A stretch of DNA of 64,000 bases from Clostridiales bacterium (lineage in GTDB: Bacteria; Bacillota; Clostridia; Christensenellales; Borkfalkiaceae). Under the pieces are notes generated by a model, which worked only from the letters and a program-made list of their open reading frames with translations, searched no databases and was not told the origin of the DNA. Positions 1 through 9,348 of this stretch are shown in pieces; positions within the stretch are counted from its first letter, which is position 1, and each line of letters starts with the position of its first letter. Where the stretch lies: positions 33,075-97,074 of the forward strand of contig DPGH01000008.1 of the NCBI GenBank assembly GCA_003523255.1, given 5' to 3'. Both the position numbers and the translations under genes were made by a program.

Positions 1-239
1 TGCGCGGTTTCGTCCTCTCCTTTGTCGAATTTACGCAACGCTTTTTTACGGAACAACGCCAAAAGTTCCGCAGAAACAAACGCAAACGCTGCCAACTGGT
101 AATACCAGGCAAGCTGAAAGCCCGCCATTACCGCCGCGACCACGCTACCGCCGACAAACCATATGCAAATCAGTTTGTTAGTCAAAAACTCCGTCATCAG
201 CGCAAGCGCCGTAACCGCGAGCCAAATATACAGCCACAT
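1..239 (-). CDS. NfeD-family membrane protein, 3' end cut by window edge
   Basis: This partial gene reads leftward and runs off the window. The visible N-terminus starts MWLYIWLAVTALALM and holds two or three hydrophobic segments followed by a basic stretch (FRKKALRKF). That layout matches the membrane half of NfeD-like proteins, which are thought to act with membrane proteases or stomatins. The ATG at 239 has an AAGGGA ribosome site just upstream. It is the gene after parB on the same strand, 46 bases away. The C-terminal OB-fold that would confirm the family lies outside the window, so the name rests on the membrane pattern alone. Confidence 0.5.
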   Translation of the reverse strand, partial: MWLYIWLAVTALALMTEFLTNKLICIWFVGGSVVAAVMAGFQLAWYYQLAAFAFVSAELLALFRKKALRKFDKGEDETA

Positions 240-284
240 ATCCCTTATAAACCTTCGCCCGAAACGAGTCGAGCATTTTTCCGA

Positions 285-1196
285 TTAAAATATTTTGCCG
301 GACGACTTTAAAAATTCAAGTATCTCGCTCAATCTGTCAAGGTCGTCGCGCGTGTAATAATCTATATATATTCTGCCCTTTTTGTCGTTTCCTATGGCGT
401 TCACTTTCGTGCCGAACGTTCTTTGCATTTCGACTATAAGTTCTTTAAGTTCGGCGGAGAGTTCCGCTTTCATCTTCTTTTTTTCTTTCTCTTCGGGCGG
501 GAGGAAATAATCTTTAACCTTTTTTTCGACCTCTCTGACCGAAAGCCCGTCCTTAACCGCGCCGCTCGCGATTTTATACTGGTCGCTTGCCGGCACCGAA
601 ACGAGCGCCCTTGCGTGTCCTGCGGAAAGCGAGCCGCTTTCAACGAGTTTCATAACCTCGGGCGAAAGACTTAAAAGTCTTAAAGTATTCGCTATCGCGG
701 GGCGGGACTTACCTATCCTGTCCGCAAGGTCCTCTTGCGTTAAGCCGTAATCGTTCATGAGCGAGCGCATGGCAACCGCCGCTTCTATCGGGTTTAAGTC
801 CTCGCGCTGTAAGTTTTCGATAAGCGAAATTTCTTTTATCTGGCGTTCGTTATACGTTTTTACGATAACCGGGATTTTAGAAAGCCCCGCGAGTTTACTC
901 GCGCGGTACCTTCTTTCGCCCGCGATTATCATAAATCTGTCGTCGCTTTTATTTACGATAATCGGCATAATCACGCCGTGCTTCGCGATAGAATCCGCAA
1001 GTTCTCTTAACGCGGTTTCATCGAAAACTTTTCTCGGCTGATTCGGGTTGGCAAAAACTTTGCTTATATCCACTTCGGTTACGCCGCCGCCGTTTTCGCT
1101 TTCATCCTCGTCGAACAAAAGACTTTTGCCGTAATCTTCTTCCGTTTCGGAAAATAGTGCGGATAATCCTTTACCTAATCCTCTCGCTGTTTTCAT
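285..1196 (-). CDS. parB: Chromosome partitioning protein ParB (Spo0J)
   Basis: ParB binds parS sites near the origin, loads and slides as a CTP-dependent clamp, and works with ParA and SMC in origin segregation. The 303-residue protein has the family order: a variable N-terminus, the ParB/Srx CTP-binding domain with the GERRYRA motif near residues 93-99, the NLQREDLNPIEAA motif, a helix-turn-helix (LADRIGKSRPAIANTLRLL), and a C-terminal dimerisation region. It lies 84 bases after parA on the same strand. Two perfect parS-type sites lie about 4 kb away at 5451-5491, which supports a chromosomal rather than plasmid role. Confidence 0.97.
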   Translation of the reverse strand: MKTARGLGKGLSALFSETEEDYGKSLLFDEDESENGGGVTEVDISKVFANPNQPRKVFDETALRELADSIAKHGVIMPIIVNKSDDRFMIIAGERRYRASKLAGLSKIPVIVKTYNERQIKEISLIENLQREDLNPIEAAVAMRSLMNDYGLTQEDLADRIGKSRPAIANTLRLLSLSPEVMKLVESGSLSAGHARALVSVPASDQYKIASGAVKDGLSVREVEKKVKDYFLPPEEKEKKKMKAELSAELKELIVEMQRTFGTKVNAIGNDKKGRIYIDYYTRDDLDRLSEILEFLKSSGKIF

Positions 1197-1280
1197 TTTT
1201 CTTTCGCTCCGTTTCTTCCGTTGTTTTTATTGTTTTTTCGTTTTAATCACGGCTTACCTCGCCGTGGAAAACGTACTGTA

Positions 1281-2057
1281 TTATTTCTTTTTTTGCGGTT
1301 GTTTCGACAAAAATTCGTCTGTCAGCGCGTTGTACGCTTTAGCGCCCGAACAGCGCGTATCGTGCAGGGCTATCGGCACGCCGTGGCTCGGTGCCTCCGC
1401 AAGTCTGATGTTTCTCGGTATTATGGTATCGTATACGCGTTTGCCGAAAAACTTTCTTATTTCCGCAGAAATCTGACGGGATATAATCGCGCGGTTATCG
1501 CTCATGGTTAAAACTACGCCTTCTACCCTCAGACTTTCGTTAAGATGCTTAACGACGAGTTTGATGGTATTCATAAGTTGGCTTAACCCTTCCATCGCGT
1601 AATATTCGCTTTGTATAGGTATAATCACCGTGTCCGCAGCCGCAAGCGCGTTTATCGTTAAAAGCCCTAAAGACGGCGGACAGTCTATCGTTATAAAGTC
1701 GTAACTTGCCTTTGCTTTATCCAAAACGCGTTTAAGCACGTGCTCTCTGTCTTTTATGTACACGAGTTCCACTTCCGCACCCGCAAGGTCTATGCTCGAG
1801 GGAAGTATGTCCAGCCCGTCCACGCACGTTTTTTGCACGGCGGATTCTATGGGAGCCTCGTCTATCATTACGTTGTAAACGGAATTTTTTACTTCCGATT
1901 TGGAAAAGCCCAGCCCGCTCGTCGCGTTGCCTTGCGGGTCCAGATCGACCACAAGGCATTTATAACCCTTTTGCGCAAGATACGCCGCCATGTTAACGCA
2001 GGTAGTGGTTTTGCCGACGCCGCCTTTCTGATTTGAAAACGCTACGATTTTACCCAT
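1281..2057 (-). CDS. parA: Chromosome partitioning ATPase ParA (Soj)
   Basis: This is a deviant Walker A ATPase that binds DNA as an ATP dimer. With ParB it moves origins and, in Bacillus, modulates DnaA. The 258 residues begin with FSNQKGGVGKTTTCVN (Walker A at residues 11-18). They include DLDPQGNATSGLG and DCPPSLGLLTINAL, all diagnostic of Soj-type ParA. The protein lacks the N-terminal HTH of plasmid P1-type ParA. It lies upstream of parB and 142 bases downstream of ftsH, all on the minus strand. The usual neighbour rsmG (gidB) is 27 kb away here. Confidence 0.97.
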   Translation of the reverse strand: MGKIVAFSNQKGGVGKTTTCVNMAAYLAQKGYKCLVVDLDPQGNATSGLGFSKSEVKNSVYNVMIDEAPIESAVQKTCVDGLDILPSSIDLAGAEVELVYIKDREHVLKRVLDKAKASYDFITIDCPPSLGLLTINALAAADTVIIPIQSEYYAMEGLSQLMNTIKLVVKHLNESLRVEGVVLTMSDNRAIISRQISAEIRKFFGKRVYDTIIPRNIRLAEAPSHGVPIALHDTRCSGAKAYNALTDEFLSKQPQKKK

Positions 2058-2199
2058 TGTTTTTCTCCGTATGTTATTGTAATTTTATCGGTATCGCGCC
2101 CGCTTTCGCCGTCGAATTTTCTTTTATTTCGCGGCTTGCTTTTTAAACGCCTCAAGCGGCGCGCCGTTTTACGGCGTCCGCTTCGGCTTACGCTTTGTT

Positions 2200-4341
2200 T
2201 TATTCTTTATCTTGTGCGTCTTTTCCGCTTTCGGCGTCTTTATCCGTTTTTTCGCTTTCGGCAGGCTTTTCTTCTACCTTTTCTTCTTTCGGAGCGTTCG
2301 CCTTTTTATCGGGGACAACAACGCCCGCTTTTCTCGCAAAAGGATTTTCGGATAAGGTACGCTCGTTTTCGTCCATAAAGCGTATTATCTCTTCTACGCT
2401 CTTGCCGTCCATAAGCATATCCACTTCTTCGCTGAAAATGGTTTCACGCTCGATTAAGAGTTTAGCCATATTGTCGAGCAGGTTTTTGTGTTCGAACAAA
2501 AGCTTTCTGGCTTTGGCGAGAGCGGTTTCGATGATAGAGCGCACTTCTTCGTCTATTATCGCGGCGGTTTCTTCACTGTAAGTTACGTGCTCCGCCATAT
2601 CCCTGCCGATAAATATCTCTTTATCCGAGGCGTAGGAAATAGGTCCGACCTTTTCGCTCATACCCCATTCGGTAACCATAAGGCGCGCCCGTTTTGATAC
2701 GGCTTGTATATCGCCCGAAGCACCTGCCGAAATATCTTTTATGATAAGTTCTTCCGCAACCCTTCCGCCGAGCGTCATCACTATGTCGTCAAGAAGTTTG
2801 GCTTTGGTAAGGTGGTTGTCGTCGTTGTCGGGGCGGGTCATCGTATAGCCTGCCGCCTGACCGCGCGGTATAATCGAAACTTCGTGCACGGGGTCGCAGT
2901 TCGGTAGAAGTCTTGCAAGTATCGCGTGCCCCGATTCGTGATAAGCGGTTATTCGCTTATCCGTTTCGGTTACAAGGCGCGATTTTTTCTGCGGTCCTAA
3001 AAGAACTTTGTTTATGCCCTCGTAAAGGTCTTTGTTCGTAATGTATTTTCTGTTTGCACGCGCCGCTAAAATCGCCGCTTCGTTCAAAAGGTTTTCAAGG
3101 TCGGCGCCCGAAAAACCGCTCGTCATTCTCGCAACCGTCTTAAAGTTTACGTCCGCCGCAAGAGGTTTGTTTCTCGCGTGGACTTTGAGTATCGCTTCTC
3201 TGCCGCGTACGTCGGGCACGTTTACGTAAATCTGTCTGTCGAATCTGCCCGGTCTTAAAAGCGCGGGGTCCAGTATATCCGCACGGTTCGTCGCCGCCAT
3301 GACTATAATACCGTCGTTAGATTCAAAACCGTCCATTTGTACGAGGAGTTGGTTAAGCGTTTGTTCGCGTTCGTCGTGTCCTCCGCCCATTCCGGTGCCG
3401 CGCTGACGACCAACCGCGTCTATCTCGTCGATAAACACTATACACGGCATATTCTTTTTTGCCACGTCAAACAAATCTCTGACCCTCGAAGCACCGACGC
3501 CGACGAACATTTCTACAAAGTCGGAGCCGCTTATCGAAAAGAAAGGCACGCCAGCTTCACCCGCAACGGCTTTAGCAAACAAAGTTTTACCCGTTCCGGG
3601 AGGCCCTACGAGCAGTACGCCTTTGGGTATACGCGCGCCGAGTTCGGAAAACTTTCTCGGATTCTTCAAAAAGTCAACGACTTCGGCAAGTTCGGCTTTT
3701 TCTTCTTCGGCACCCGCCACGTCGGTAAAGCGTACTTTCAAATCTCTGTTAAGGCGCGCGTTGGTTTTCGCAAAGTTCATCGCGCCTTTCGTTCCCCCGC
3801 CCGTCTGCATAATCAATATAAAGAATACTATCGCAATTACGAGATATCCGACTATGGGAAGTATCGAAGACCACACGGAACCGGCGTTCGGGTCGGCGTA
3901 AGTAAAACTACAACCCCAGTTGTTTTGCCAGTTGGTTTCAAGTTCTTCTATCGAAGCGGAAGACCGCGAATAAGTTGCCGTCGCGATTAAAGACGCGTTA
4001 AACGTTTTTGTTCCGTCTGCCGCGATTTTCCACGATACGACTACGAAATTTATATTGTATCCGTCAACGTATACGTCCCCGAGTTCGATAAGGTCGGTAG
4101 TGTAATTCGTCGTGCCGGAAGGATAAACGAGCGAATAAATCGTGCCCGCTTTACTCTTGAATTCCGCTTTGTTGTTTTCGTCAAGCAACTCGCCCGAATT
4201 ATGCTCCGACAAATATTTGAGTTCGCTGTAATCTACGCTTTTGCGCGTTTTAAAGCAATTCGATACTAAACTTACGGCGGCTATCGCTATCACGATAACC
4301 ATAACCGTTATAAAAATGCCTCTGCCCTTTTTCGGTTCCAA
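2200..4341 (-). CDS. ftsH: ATP-dependent zinc metalloprotease FtsH
   Basis: FtsH is a membrane-anchored hexameric AAA+ protease that degrades membrane and regulatory proteins. The 713-residue protein has a transmembrane helix at about 9-28, an extracytoplasmic domain, and a second helix at about 158-179. The AAA module follows, with Walker A GPPGTGKT at 246-253, Walker B FIDEIDA at 303-309 and the SRH region, then the zinc site HESGH at 468-472. The last 45 or so residues are highly charged (Lys/Glu/Asp-rich) and longer than in many homologues. The upstream 1.3 kb is gene-free, so it probably has its own promoter there. It precedes parA-parB on the same strand. Confidence 0.97.
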   Translation of the reverse strand: MEPKKGRGIFITVMVIVIAIAAVSLVSNCFKTRKSVDYSELKYLSEHNSGELLDENNKAEFKSKAGTIYSLVYPSGTTNYTTDLIELGDVYVDGYNINFVVVSWKIAADGTKTFNASLIATATYSRSSASIEELETNWQNNWGCSFTYADPNAGSVWSSILPIVGYLVIAIVFFILIMQTGGGTKGAMNFAKTNARLNRDLKVRFTDVAGAEEEKAELAEVVDFLKNPRKFSELGARIPKGVLLVGPPGTGKTLFAKAVAGEAGVPFFSISGSDFVEMFVGVGASRVRDLFDVAKKNMPCIVFIDEIDAVGRQRGTGMGGGHDEREQTLNQLLVQMDGFESNDGIIVMAATNRADILDPALLRPGRFDRQIYVNVPDVRGREAILKVHARNKPLAADVNFKTVARMTSGFSGADLENLLNEAAILAARANRKYITNKDLYEGINKVLLGPQKKSRLVTETDKRITAYHESGHAILARLLPNCDPVHEVSIIPRGQAAGYTMTRPDNDDNHLTKAKLLDDIVMTLGGRVAEELIIKDISAGASGDIQAVSKRARLMVTEWGMSEKVGPISYASDKEIFIGRDMAEHVTYSEETAAIIDEEVRSIIETALAKARKLLFEHKNLLDNMAKLLIERETIFSEEVDMLMDGKSVEEIIRFMDENERTLSENPFARKAGVVVPDKKANAPKEEKVEEKPAESEKTDKDAESGKDAQDKE

Positions 4342-5450
4342 ACTATGTGTCTCCTTGGTTTTTAATGCTATACCGCATTATATAAGGTTAAAATTTAAAA
4401 AACCTTGAATTTACGTTGCAAATCGTCATCGTGATGGTCGTAAACTCCCGCTTGCAATATGTCGATTAAAAACATAACCGTCAATGTTGCTTTCCTCATA
4501 ACAATCGTGTTACACACTTTAACTTTGTTTTAAAAAGCAATATACTTTGCAAGCAAAAATTTACAAAAATCGTCTCCGACCGCATTACGCCATCTATTAT
4601 TATACAACAACTTTACATAAAATACAATTGATTTATCAACTTTCCCGCGGGCTATCATCGTCTTTAATCGGGTTTTTTTAATTTTTTAACGTTTGAAAAC
4701 GTAACACACCGACAAAAACAAAATAAATATCAGCAAAAAACACGCCGCTTATTTCGCCTTGTAATAAAAAACCAAATTATTTTGCGCCTAAAAATACTGT
4801 TTGCGCCTTTTTGTATGCGCTAAATTATTTATAAAACTAAAAAGCGCAAATACACATCGCGCTTTATAGTTTTATAAATTGATTGCTTTATATTCTTAAA
4901 TAAAGTTCATTTATCGGGTATGCTTTGATATTTTGTTCACTATACCTTTGCACCTATTGTTAAAAATATATTTTAGTATTAAAAAAGTATCTTTTTACAT
5001 ACTTTATACCCGGCACCGTATAAAAATTTTACCAGGCACCATATAAAGATAATATTTAAGACTTATATCGGTACTATATTATTAAATTTTTATAATTAAG
5101 CAAAATTTTAATAAAAATACCGATTATATTCCTCCAAAGTTATTTGCCAGACGATTATTTGCCTTATAACGGACTTACCATATATCCGCCACTTATGTTT
5201 TATAGTTTTCTTTTATTTTTGTCAATAAAAACCTTTTCCCACTAAAACCACCTACTCCGTATTAGGATTATAGTTTTAATTACAGAGCATTACGTGTCAA
5301 CACCTTATTTTTTTTAATAATTTTTTGTTTTTATTACGTATTGTTTAGTTTTTTTAAAAATCCTATTTTTTGCGTGTTGCGCCCGTAGAAAAAGAATATT
5401 TTTACAAACTTTATGTCCTATTATTTTCTTTTCGCCTTGTTTTTTATCAT
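4342..5450. other. AT-rich gene-free region between ftsH and the parS sites
   Basis: About 1.1 kb with no convincing ORF on either strand. The sequence is much more AT-rich than the flanking genes, with many runs of A and T. A direct repeat of GGCACCRTATAAA occurs near 5012 and 5034. I see no DnaA-box cluster here. The best 8-of-9 match, TGTTGATAA, lies further right at 5579-5587. It may hold the ftsH promoter and serve as an unstructured part of the origin domain, but nothing specific can be named. Confidence 0.5.
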
Positions 5451-5466
5451 TGTTTCACGTGAAACA
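5451..5466. other. parS site 1
   Basis: TGTTTCACGTGAAACA is a perfect 16-bp palindrome and an exact match to the Bacillus-type parS consensus TGTTNCACGTGAAACA bound by ParB/Spo0J. It is one of a pair in the intergenic gap between cvpA and ftsH, about 4.3 kb from parB. It marks the origin-proximal domain. Confidence 0.95.
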
Positions 5467-5475
5467 CTTATAATT

Positions 5476-5491
5476 TGTTCCACGTGAAACA
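5476..5491. other. parS site 2
   Basis: TGTTCCACGTGAAACA matches the parS consensus at every defined position. Its centre is 25 bp from that of site 1. Paired parS sites this close are unusual, because most origin-domain sites are scattered singly. Confidence 0.94.
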
Positions 5492-5508
5492 AAAAAAGAT
5501 GGTAAAAG

Positions 5509-5538
5509 AAAAAGACAGGTTTTAATTCCTGTCTTTTT
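5509..5538. terminator. Terminator hairpin after cvpA
   Basis: AAAAAGACAGG at 5509-5519 pairs perfectly with CCTGTCTTTTT at 5528-5538 around an 8-nt loop. Flanking A and T runs make it work in either direction. It lies 3' of the leftward cvpA gene and 18 bp from the parS pair, so transcription is stopped before it reaches the ParB sites. Confidence 0.75.
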
Positions 5539-5686
5539 AATAAAAAATAGAGTTAAATCAAATAAAATACGGTTAAAATGTTGATAAAACTGTTGAATTG
5601 TTAATAAAAAAGCAAATATGCAAAATGCGCCAAACGAATTAAACTGCTAAGTCGGTCAACGTAATGCTTTGTACAATAACGTCTCG

Positions 5687-6454
5687 TTATGTGGACAGTT
5701 TTGAGATAAACTCCGTTATATAATCTACTACGTTAACGCTCGATATTGCTTTTAATATCGCATCAAACACGTTCGTCTTATTGATGAAGCCGCAAAATGA
5801 CGAGGATGACAAACTTGAATATATTTCTTGCACGCCGCCAACAGGTAAAACGCTTAATAACAGCAGTGCAAACTGTATTATGAATACGCCGCGAATTAGC
5901 CCTATTGCCGCGCCTAAAACCGTGTCGGTTGCGCCGATTAGTCTTATATCTCGTGATTTTTGAATGATTTCTCCGAGTAAAAAGAAAAGAATTCTGAAAA
6001 GTACGTACAAAACAACGAGAGCGATAATACAAACGATATAATAGCCGAACACGGGAGAAACAACCTGGTTAATCGTAACGTCCTTCGGTATTCCTTCGTT
6101 ACCCTGCGCCTGTAGAATCAGATTGATTATCCAAAACGCGACTCCGCCTGCCGAAAGAGAACTTTCCGTAGCCTCGGCAAGGGTGGTATTTGCAATGCCG
6201 TCGCCGAGTATTGCCGTAACCGAACCTGTAACCCAGCCGGTAACAGTATCGATAAACCCGAATTTATATTGTAAAAACGTTGCAACCGACTTACATAGCA
6301 ATACCGCGAATAAAAGGCTTAAAATTCCGCCAAACGCATTTATAAACGTTTTTGCAAAGCCCCTTATTGCGCCTACCACTATAGACGCAACGATTGCAAC
6401 AAGCGCAACAACGTCTGCAATGACGGTAAAATTTGCGCCAAGTAGCATATTCAT
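5687..6454 (-). CDS. CvpA-family membrane protein
   Basis: The 255-residue protein has about five hydrophobic segments. The N-terminal part (IVVGAIRGFAKTFINAFGG) matches the signature of the CvpA family (colicin V production protein), a family of small inner-membrane proteins of uncertain function that are widespread in Firmicutes. The family is usually 160-230 residues, so this copy is slightly long in the loop before its last helices. It is a single gene whose upstream region contains a perfect 12-bp palindrome, ACGAACGTTCGT, at 6472-6483, a possible regulator site. A terminator follows at 5509-5538. Confidence 0.8.
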   Translation of the reverse strand: MNMLLGANFTVIADVVALVAIVASIVVGAIRGFAKTFINAFGGILSLLFAVLLCKSVATFLQYKFGFIDTVTGWVTGSVTAILGDGIANTTLAEATESSLSAGGVAFWIINLILQAQGNEGIPKDVTINQVVSPVFGYYIVCIIALVVLYVLFRILFFLLGEIIQKSRDIRLIGATDTVLGAAIGLIRGVFIIQFALLLLSVLPVGGVQEIYSSLSSSSFCGFINKTNVFDAILKAISSVNVVDYITEFISKLST

Positions 6455-6629
6455 TTTAAAATAGTATACAAACGAACGTTCGTATTTCCTTTATATTAAT
6501 TAGATTACTTAATATTTTACCACAAAAAAACAATATAAACAACGGAATAACAAAATTTATAAAAAACGTTAATAAACGCGTTAATTTATGGTAAAATGGT
6601 TATAGATATTTATAAATACGGAAAAAACG

Positions 6630-7037
6630 ATGCCTTCAACAAAAGAGTTTTTATGTAACGTTATAGAAAAGATAAATTACAGCCTGCTTTTTGCTAGTAC
6701 CGACGAAAGCAAAGCCAACTATAAATACGGAAGCGGAAGTTTTGGCGAGGCGATTATAACCTTTCGCCCCATGATGGGAGAATATCTGATATACTGCGAC
6801 GGAACATACTTCGGCGGAGTATACGACAATCGCTTTATGATAAAACCGACCGACGAGAACGAGCATTTTTGTTTAGAGAAAGACTTTCCGTACGACGGGG
6901 CAAAGCCCATGTATTTAGTTAAAGATTTAAATAATCCTGCTCTACTTGCGGAAATGGTTTTTACCACGGTGCAATCGCTTAAAAACGCCGGCACAAAAAG
7001 CAAAAAACAGAAAAATAAAACCTCTTTACTGAAATAA
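6630..7037 (+). CDS. TfoX/Sxy N-terminal domain protein
   Basis: The 135-residue protein contains RPMMGEYLIYCDGTYFGGVYDNRFMIKPT and DGAKPMYLV, the hallmark strings of the TfoX N-terminal domain. TfoX/Sxy regulates competence in Gamma-proteobacteria. In Firmicutes the stand-alone N-domain has no established role. It ends in a Lys-rich tail (SKKQKNKTSLLK). It is transcribed away from cvpA and appears monocistronic. The ATG at 6630 follows a weak purine stretch (ACGGAAAAAACG). Confidence 0.85.
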   Translation: MPSTKEFLCNVIEKINYSLLFASTDESKANYKYGSGSFGEAIITFRPMMGEYLIYCDGTYFGGVYDNRFMIKPTDENEHFCLEKDFPYDGAKPMYLVKDLNNPALLAEMVFTTVQSLKNAGTKSKKQKNKTSLLK

Positions 7038-7368
7038 AGGACGGCGCAAACAAAAATAAACAACTGTATTTTTATAAAAACGTTACGGCGCAAGCGGAAT
7101 TATATTAACTTCGTTTTTACGTCAGGTATGCGCTAACGCACGCAACAATATTTTGATAAAATACTTCGTGCTAAAACTACCGTTAAACATTTACCGCTTT
7201 TATTATACGGTTATACCGCTTGCGAAAAATTTTTTAAGCAATAACGTTTGCCGACCGAAAACAATAATCGGCTACGAAAAAACGTGGCGAAAGCCCCCGA
7301 AAACGGCCGATTTTTTTATTAAAAGAATACACTGCTTAAATATAACCAAAAAAATACAGGAAGATTTT

Positions 7369-7980
7369 ATGGACGCAAAATTTAAAATGCACAATAAAAA
7401 ACTTTATCTGCCTAACGACCCGCAACTTGCCGCCGAGCAACAAAAGTGCCTTTGCAGGCTTTACGATTTTAACGCGACTCGCCCCGACGAACCCGAAAAA
7501 CGCACTAAAATGCTTAAAGAAATGTTTGCGGAAATAGGCGAAAACTGTTATATAGAGCCGCCGTTTCACGCAAACTTCAGCGGAAAGCATTGCCATTTCG
7601 GCAATAACGTATACGCTAACTTTAATTTGACGCTTGTAGACGACACTCATATTTATATAGGGGACAACGTAATGTTCGGACCGAACGTAACCGTAGCGAC
7701 CGCGGGGCACCCGATTTTACCCGCCTTGCGTGAAAAAGGTTATCAATACAACGCGCCCGTAACGATAGGCAAAAATTGCTGGCTTGGCGCGGGAGTTATC
7801 GTCGTGCCCGGCGTAACGATAGGTGAAAACTGCGTTATAGGGGCGGGCAGCGTGGTTACCAAAGACGTTCCCGCAAATTCGGTCGCAGTCGGAAATCCTT
7901 GCCGCGTTATACGGGAAATATGCGAACGCGACGAAAAATATTACTTCAAAAATCTTGAAATCGATTTTTCCGAACTATAA
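7369..7980 (+). CDS. Maltose/galactoside O-acetyltransferase family protein
   Basis: It transfers acetyl from acetyl-CoA to a sugar hydroxyl. Starting at 7369 gives 203 residues, the normal length for the Maa/LacA/NodL family. A purine-rich stretch (CAGGAAG) precedes this ATG, and the open frame extends a further 72 codons upstream without family similarity. The N-terminal Mac domain is followed by left-handed beta-helix hexapeptide repeats (IGENCVIGAGSVVTKDVP) and the terminal VAVGNPCRVIREI motif typical of the family. The catalytic His is likely in TAGHP. The sugar substrate cannot be told from sequence. Confidence 0.9.
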   Translation: MDAKFKMHNKKLYLPNDPQLAAEQQKCLCRLYDFNATRPDEPEKRTKMLKEMFAEIGENCYIEPPFHANFSGKHCHFGNNVYANFNLTLVDDTHIYIGDNVMFGPNVTVATAGHPILPALREKGYQYNAPVTIGKNCWLGAGVIVVPGVTIGENCVIGAGSVVTKDVPANSVAVGNPCRVIREICERDEKYYFKNLEIDFSEL

Positions 7981-8278
7981 GCAGTTATCACACCGTTTTT
8001 TCGGATTACCGAAGCCGCCGCACGTTATGCTTGCGAGCGGTTTTTTATTATAGATATAAATAAAAGTTTATTGTTAATAATATTAAACCGCCCATAGTTC
8101 CGCCCATAAAACCGACGAAGCAAACTCTGTCCGTATGCCGTTTACTTTAATTTACTCGCAAAAGCGCGAAATTTGTAATTTATTTCGTTAATTTTTATTT
8201 AAACCGTCCGTTAAAAAGAATAATCGCCCGAAAACGGGGTATCATCACGAAAACGATAATTCGGACAAGGACGATAAG
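7981..8278. other. Intergenic region before yyaC
   Basis: About 300 bp with no ORF. Near 8010-8050 there is an imperfect GC-rich inverted repeat followed by TTTTTTATT, a weak terminator for the acetyltransferase gene. The yyaC promoter should lie in the right half. I do not see a SigA consensus there, which would fit a sporulation sigma factor but does not show it. Confidence 0.4.
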
Positions 8279-8839
8279 ATGGAAATTAAAAATTACACTT
8301 TAAGCGCGTTTAACAACTACGCCGCCGACGGCGTTGCGGAGGCTCTTTCTGACGTTATCCCGCTCGGCAAAACACCCATGTTTATATGTATAGGCAGCGA
8401 CCTCGTACTCGGCGACAGTTTAGGTCCGCTCGTCGGCACGCTGTTAAAAAAACGCTCCGTTTCAGCATACGTGTACGGAACGCTTAACCTGCCGATAACC
8501 GCAAAAGAAGTAGAATACGCAAAAACCTATTTAAAACAAATGCACCCGTCTTCGGTAGCGGTCGCAATCGACGCGGCGGTCGGCTCCGACGACGACGTGG
8601 GACTTATCAAAGTAGTAAGCCGCGGGTTAAAACCCGGGCTCGGGGTGGATAAAAATTTAGGACTTATAGGGGACGTAAGCATAATAGGCGTAGTTGCGGC
8701 AAAGTCCGTAAAAAATTACAACCTATATAACCTTACGAGATTAAACCTTATATATAAAATGGCGGAAAAAATAGCCGACGGCATACAAACGTTTATAACC
8801 GACCGCTTCGAATGCGATAAAGTAAAAACCAACGCCTGA
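8279..8839 (+). CDS. yyaC: Sporulation protein YyaC (DUF1256)
   Basis: The 186-residue protein matches the YyaC/DUF1256 family, which is related in fold to the germination protease Gpr and found almost only in spore-forming Firmicutes. Diagnostic stretches are FICIGSDLVLGDSLGPLVG, YGTLNLPITAKEV, AIDAAVG and IGDVSIIGVV. In Bacillus subtilis yyaC lies close to the soj-spo0J genes, and the proximity is partly preserved here (6 kb). A GGACAAGGACGATAAG purine stretch precedes the ATG. It supports a spore-forming ancestry for the organism. Confidence 0.9.
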   Translation: MEIKNYTLSAFNNYAADGVAEALSDVIPLGKTPMFICIGSDLVLGDSLGPLVGTLLKKRSVSAYVYGTLNLPITAKEVEYAKTYLKQMHPSSVAVAIDAAVGSDDDVGLIKVVSRGLKPGLGVDKNLGLIGDVSIIGVVAAKSVKNYNLYNLTRLNLIYKMAEKIADGIQTFITDRFECDKVKTNA

Positions 8840-8854
8840 ACTTTTTATATAACG

Positions 8855-8894
8855 AAAACGGGCGTTACCGCACTTTTACGTGAGCGCCCGTTTT
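8855..8894. terminator. Bidirectional terminator between yyaC and the zinc-ribbon gene
   Basis: AAAACGGGCG at 8855-8864 pairs with CGCCCGTTTT at 8885-8894, followed by more T. The convergent gene ends on each side (8839 on plus, 8923 on minus) indicate use in both directions. Confidence 0.85.
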
Positions 8895-8922
8895 TTTACT
8901 TTATCAAATTCAAAAGTAACGG

Positions 8923-9264
8923 TTAATATCCCGCAAGCAGTATCGCCGCCACAATCAGAACATAAACGGTATAAATAAGCGACACTGCGGAAACCGCTAT
9001 TCCCGCAATGGCAAAGCCTTTCATTCCGCCGCCCTCTCTGACGCATTGAACAAGCCCTACTATCGAAAGCACAAGCCCCGCAATCGCAACGATTCCCCAA
9101 AGCGCCAACAGCCAGGAAACTACGCCGAGTATAAACCCTACCAAACCCAAAACGTTGAGTTTTTTAGCGGATTTTTTTGCTTCTTCCGTTTTTACGGCGC
9201 ACCCGCAAGCGGGGCATACTACGGCGTCGTCGTTAATTTCTTTTCCGCAAGTTTTACAATACAT
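8923..9264 (-). CDS. Zinc-ribbon DUF4190-type membrane protein
   Basis: The ATG at 9264 has an AAGGAGG ribosome site and gives 113 residues. The N-terminus (MYCKTCGKEINDDAVVCPAC) is a four-cysteine zinc ribbon. A short linker and two transmembrane helices with a Gly-rich turn follow, the DUF4190-like arrangement. Function is unknown in the family. It is divergent from the XRE gene at 9349, and the shared 84-bp gap holds two palindromes that overlap a perfect SigA promoter for this gene. It is therefore probably repressed by that XRE protein. Confidence 0.8.
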   Translation of the reverse strand: MYCKTCGKEINDDAVVCPACGCAVKTEEAKKSAKKLNVLGLVGFILGVVSWLLALWGIVAIAGLVLSIVGLVQCVREGGGMKGFAIAGIAVSAVSLIYTVYVLIVAAILLAGY

Positions 9265-9282
9265 AATAAAACCCTCCTTTGT

Positions 9283-9336
9283 AATTATCCCGAAACGGGA
9301 TAATTTTATTATACCGAAAAGGTATAATTGTGTCAA
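9283..9336. promoter_or_regulatory. Divergent operator-promoter region with two palindromes
   Basis: On the minus strand TTGACA (9336-9331) and TATAAT (9313-9308) are separated by 17 bp, a perfect SigA promoter for the zinc-ribbon gene. Palindrome 1 is AATTATCCCG-AAA-CGGGATAATT (9283-9305), covering the predicted start of transcription. Palindrome 2 is ATTATACC-GAAAA-GGTATAAT (9308-9328), filling the spacer and the -10. A TATAAT at 9323-9328 could serve the rightward XRE gene. The layout fits direct repression and autoregulation by the XRE protein. Confidence 0.85.
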
Positions 9337-9348
9337 GGAAAATCGTGC

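Noticed and set aside
5579..5611. Origin at the TGTTGATAA and TGTTAATAA strings near the parS sites
   Set aside because: Only one 8-of-9 DnaA-box match with one weaker neighbour; insufficient to call an origin, although the region remains an alternative.
6472..6483. LexA box upstream of cvpA (ACGAACGTTCGT)
   Set aside because: Firmicutes LexA sites need CGAAC and GTTCG separated by four bases. Here they abut, so it is only an unassigned palindrome.
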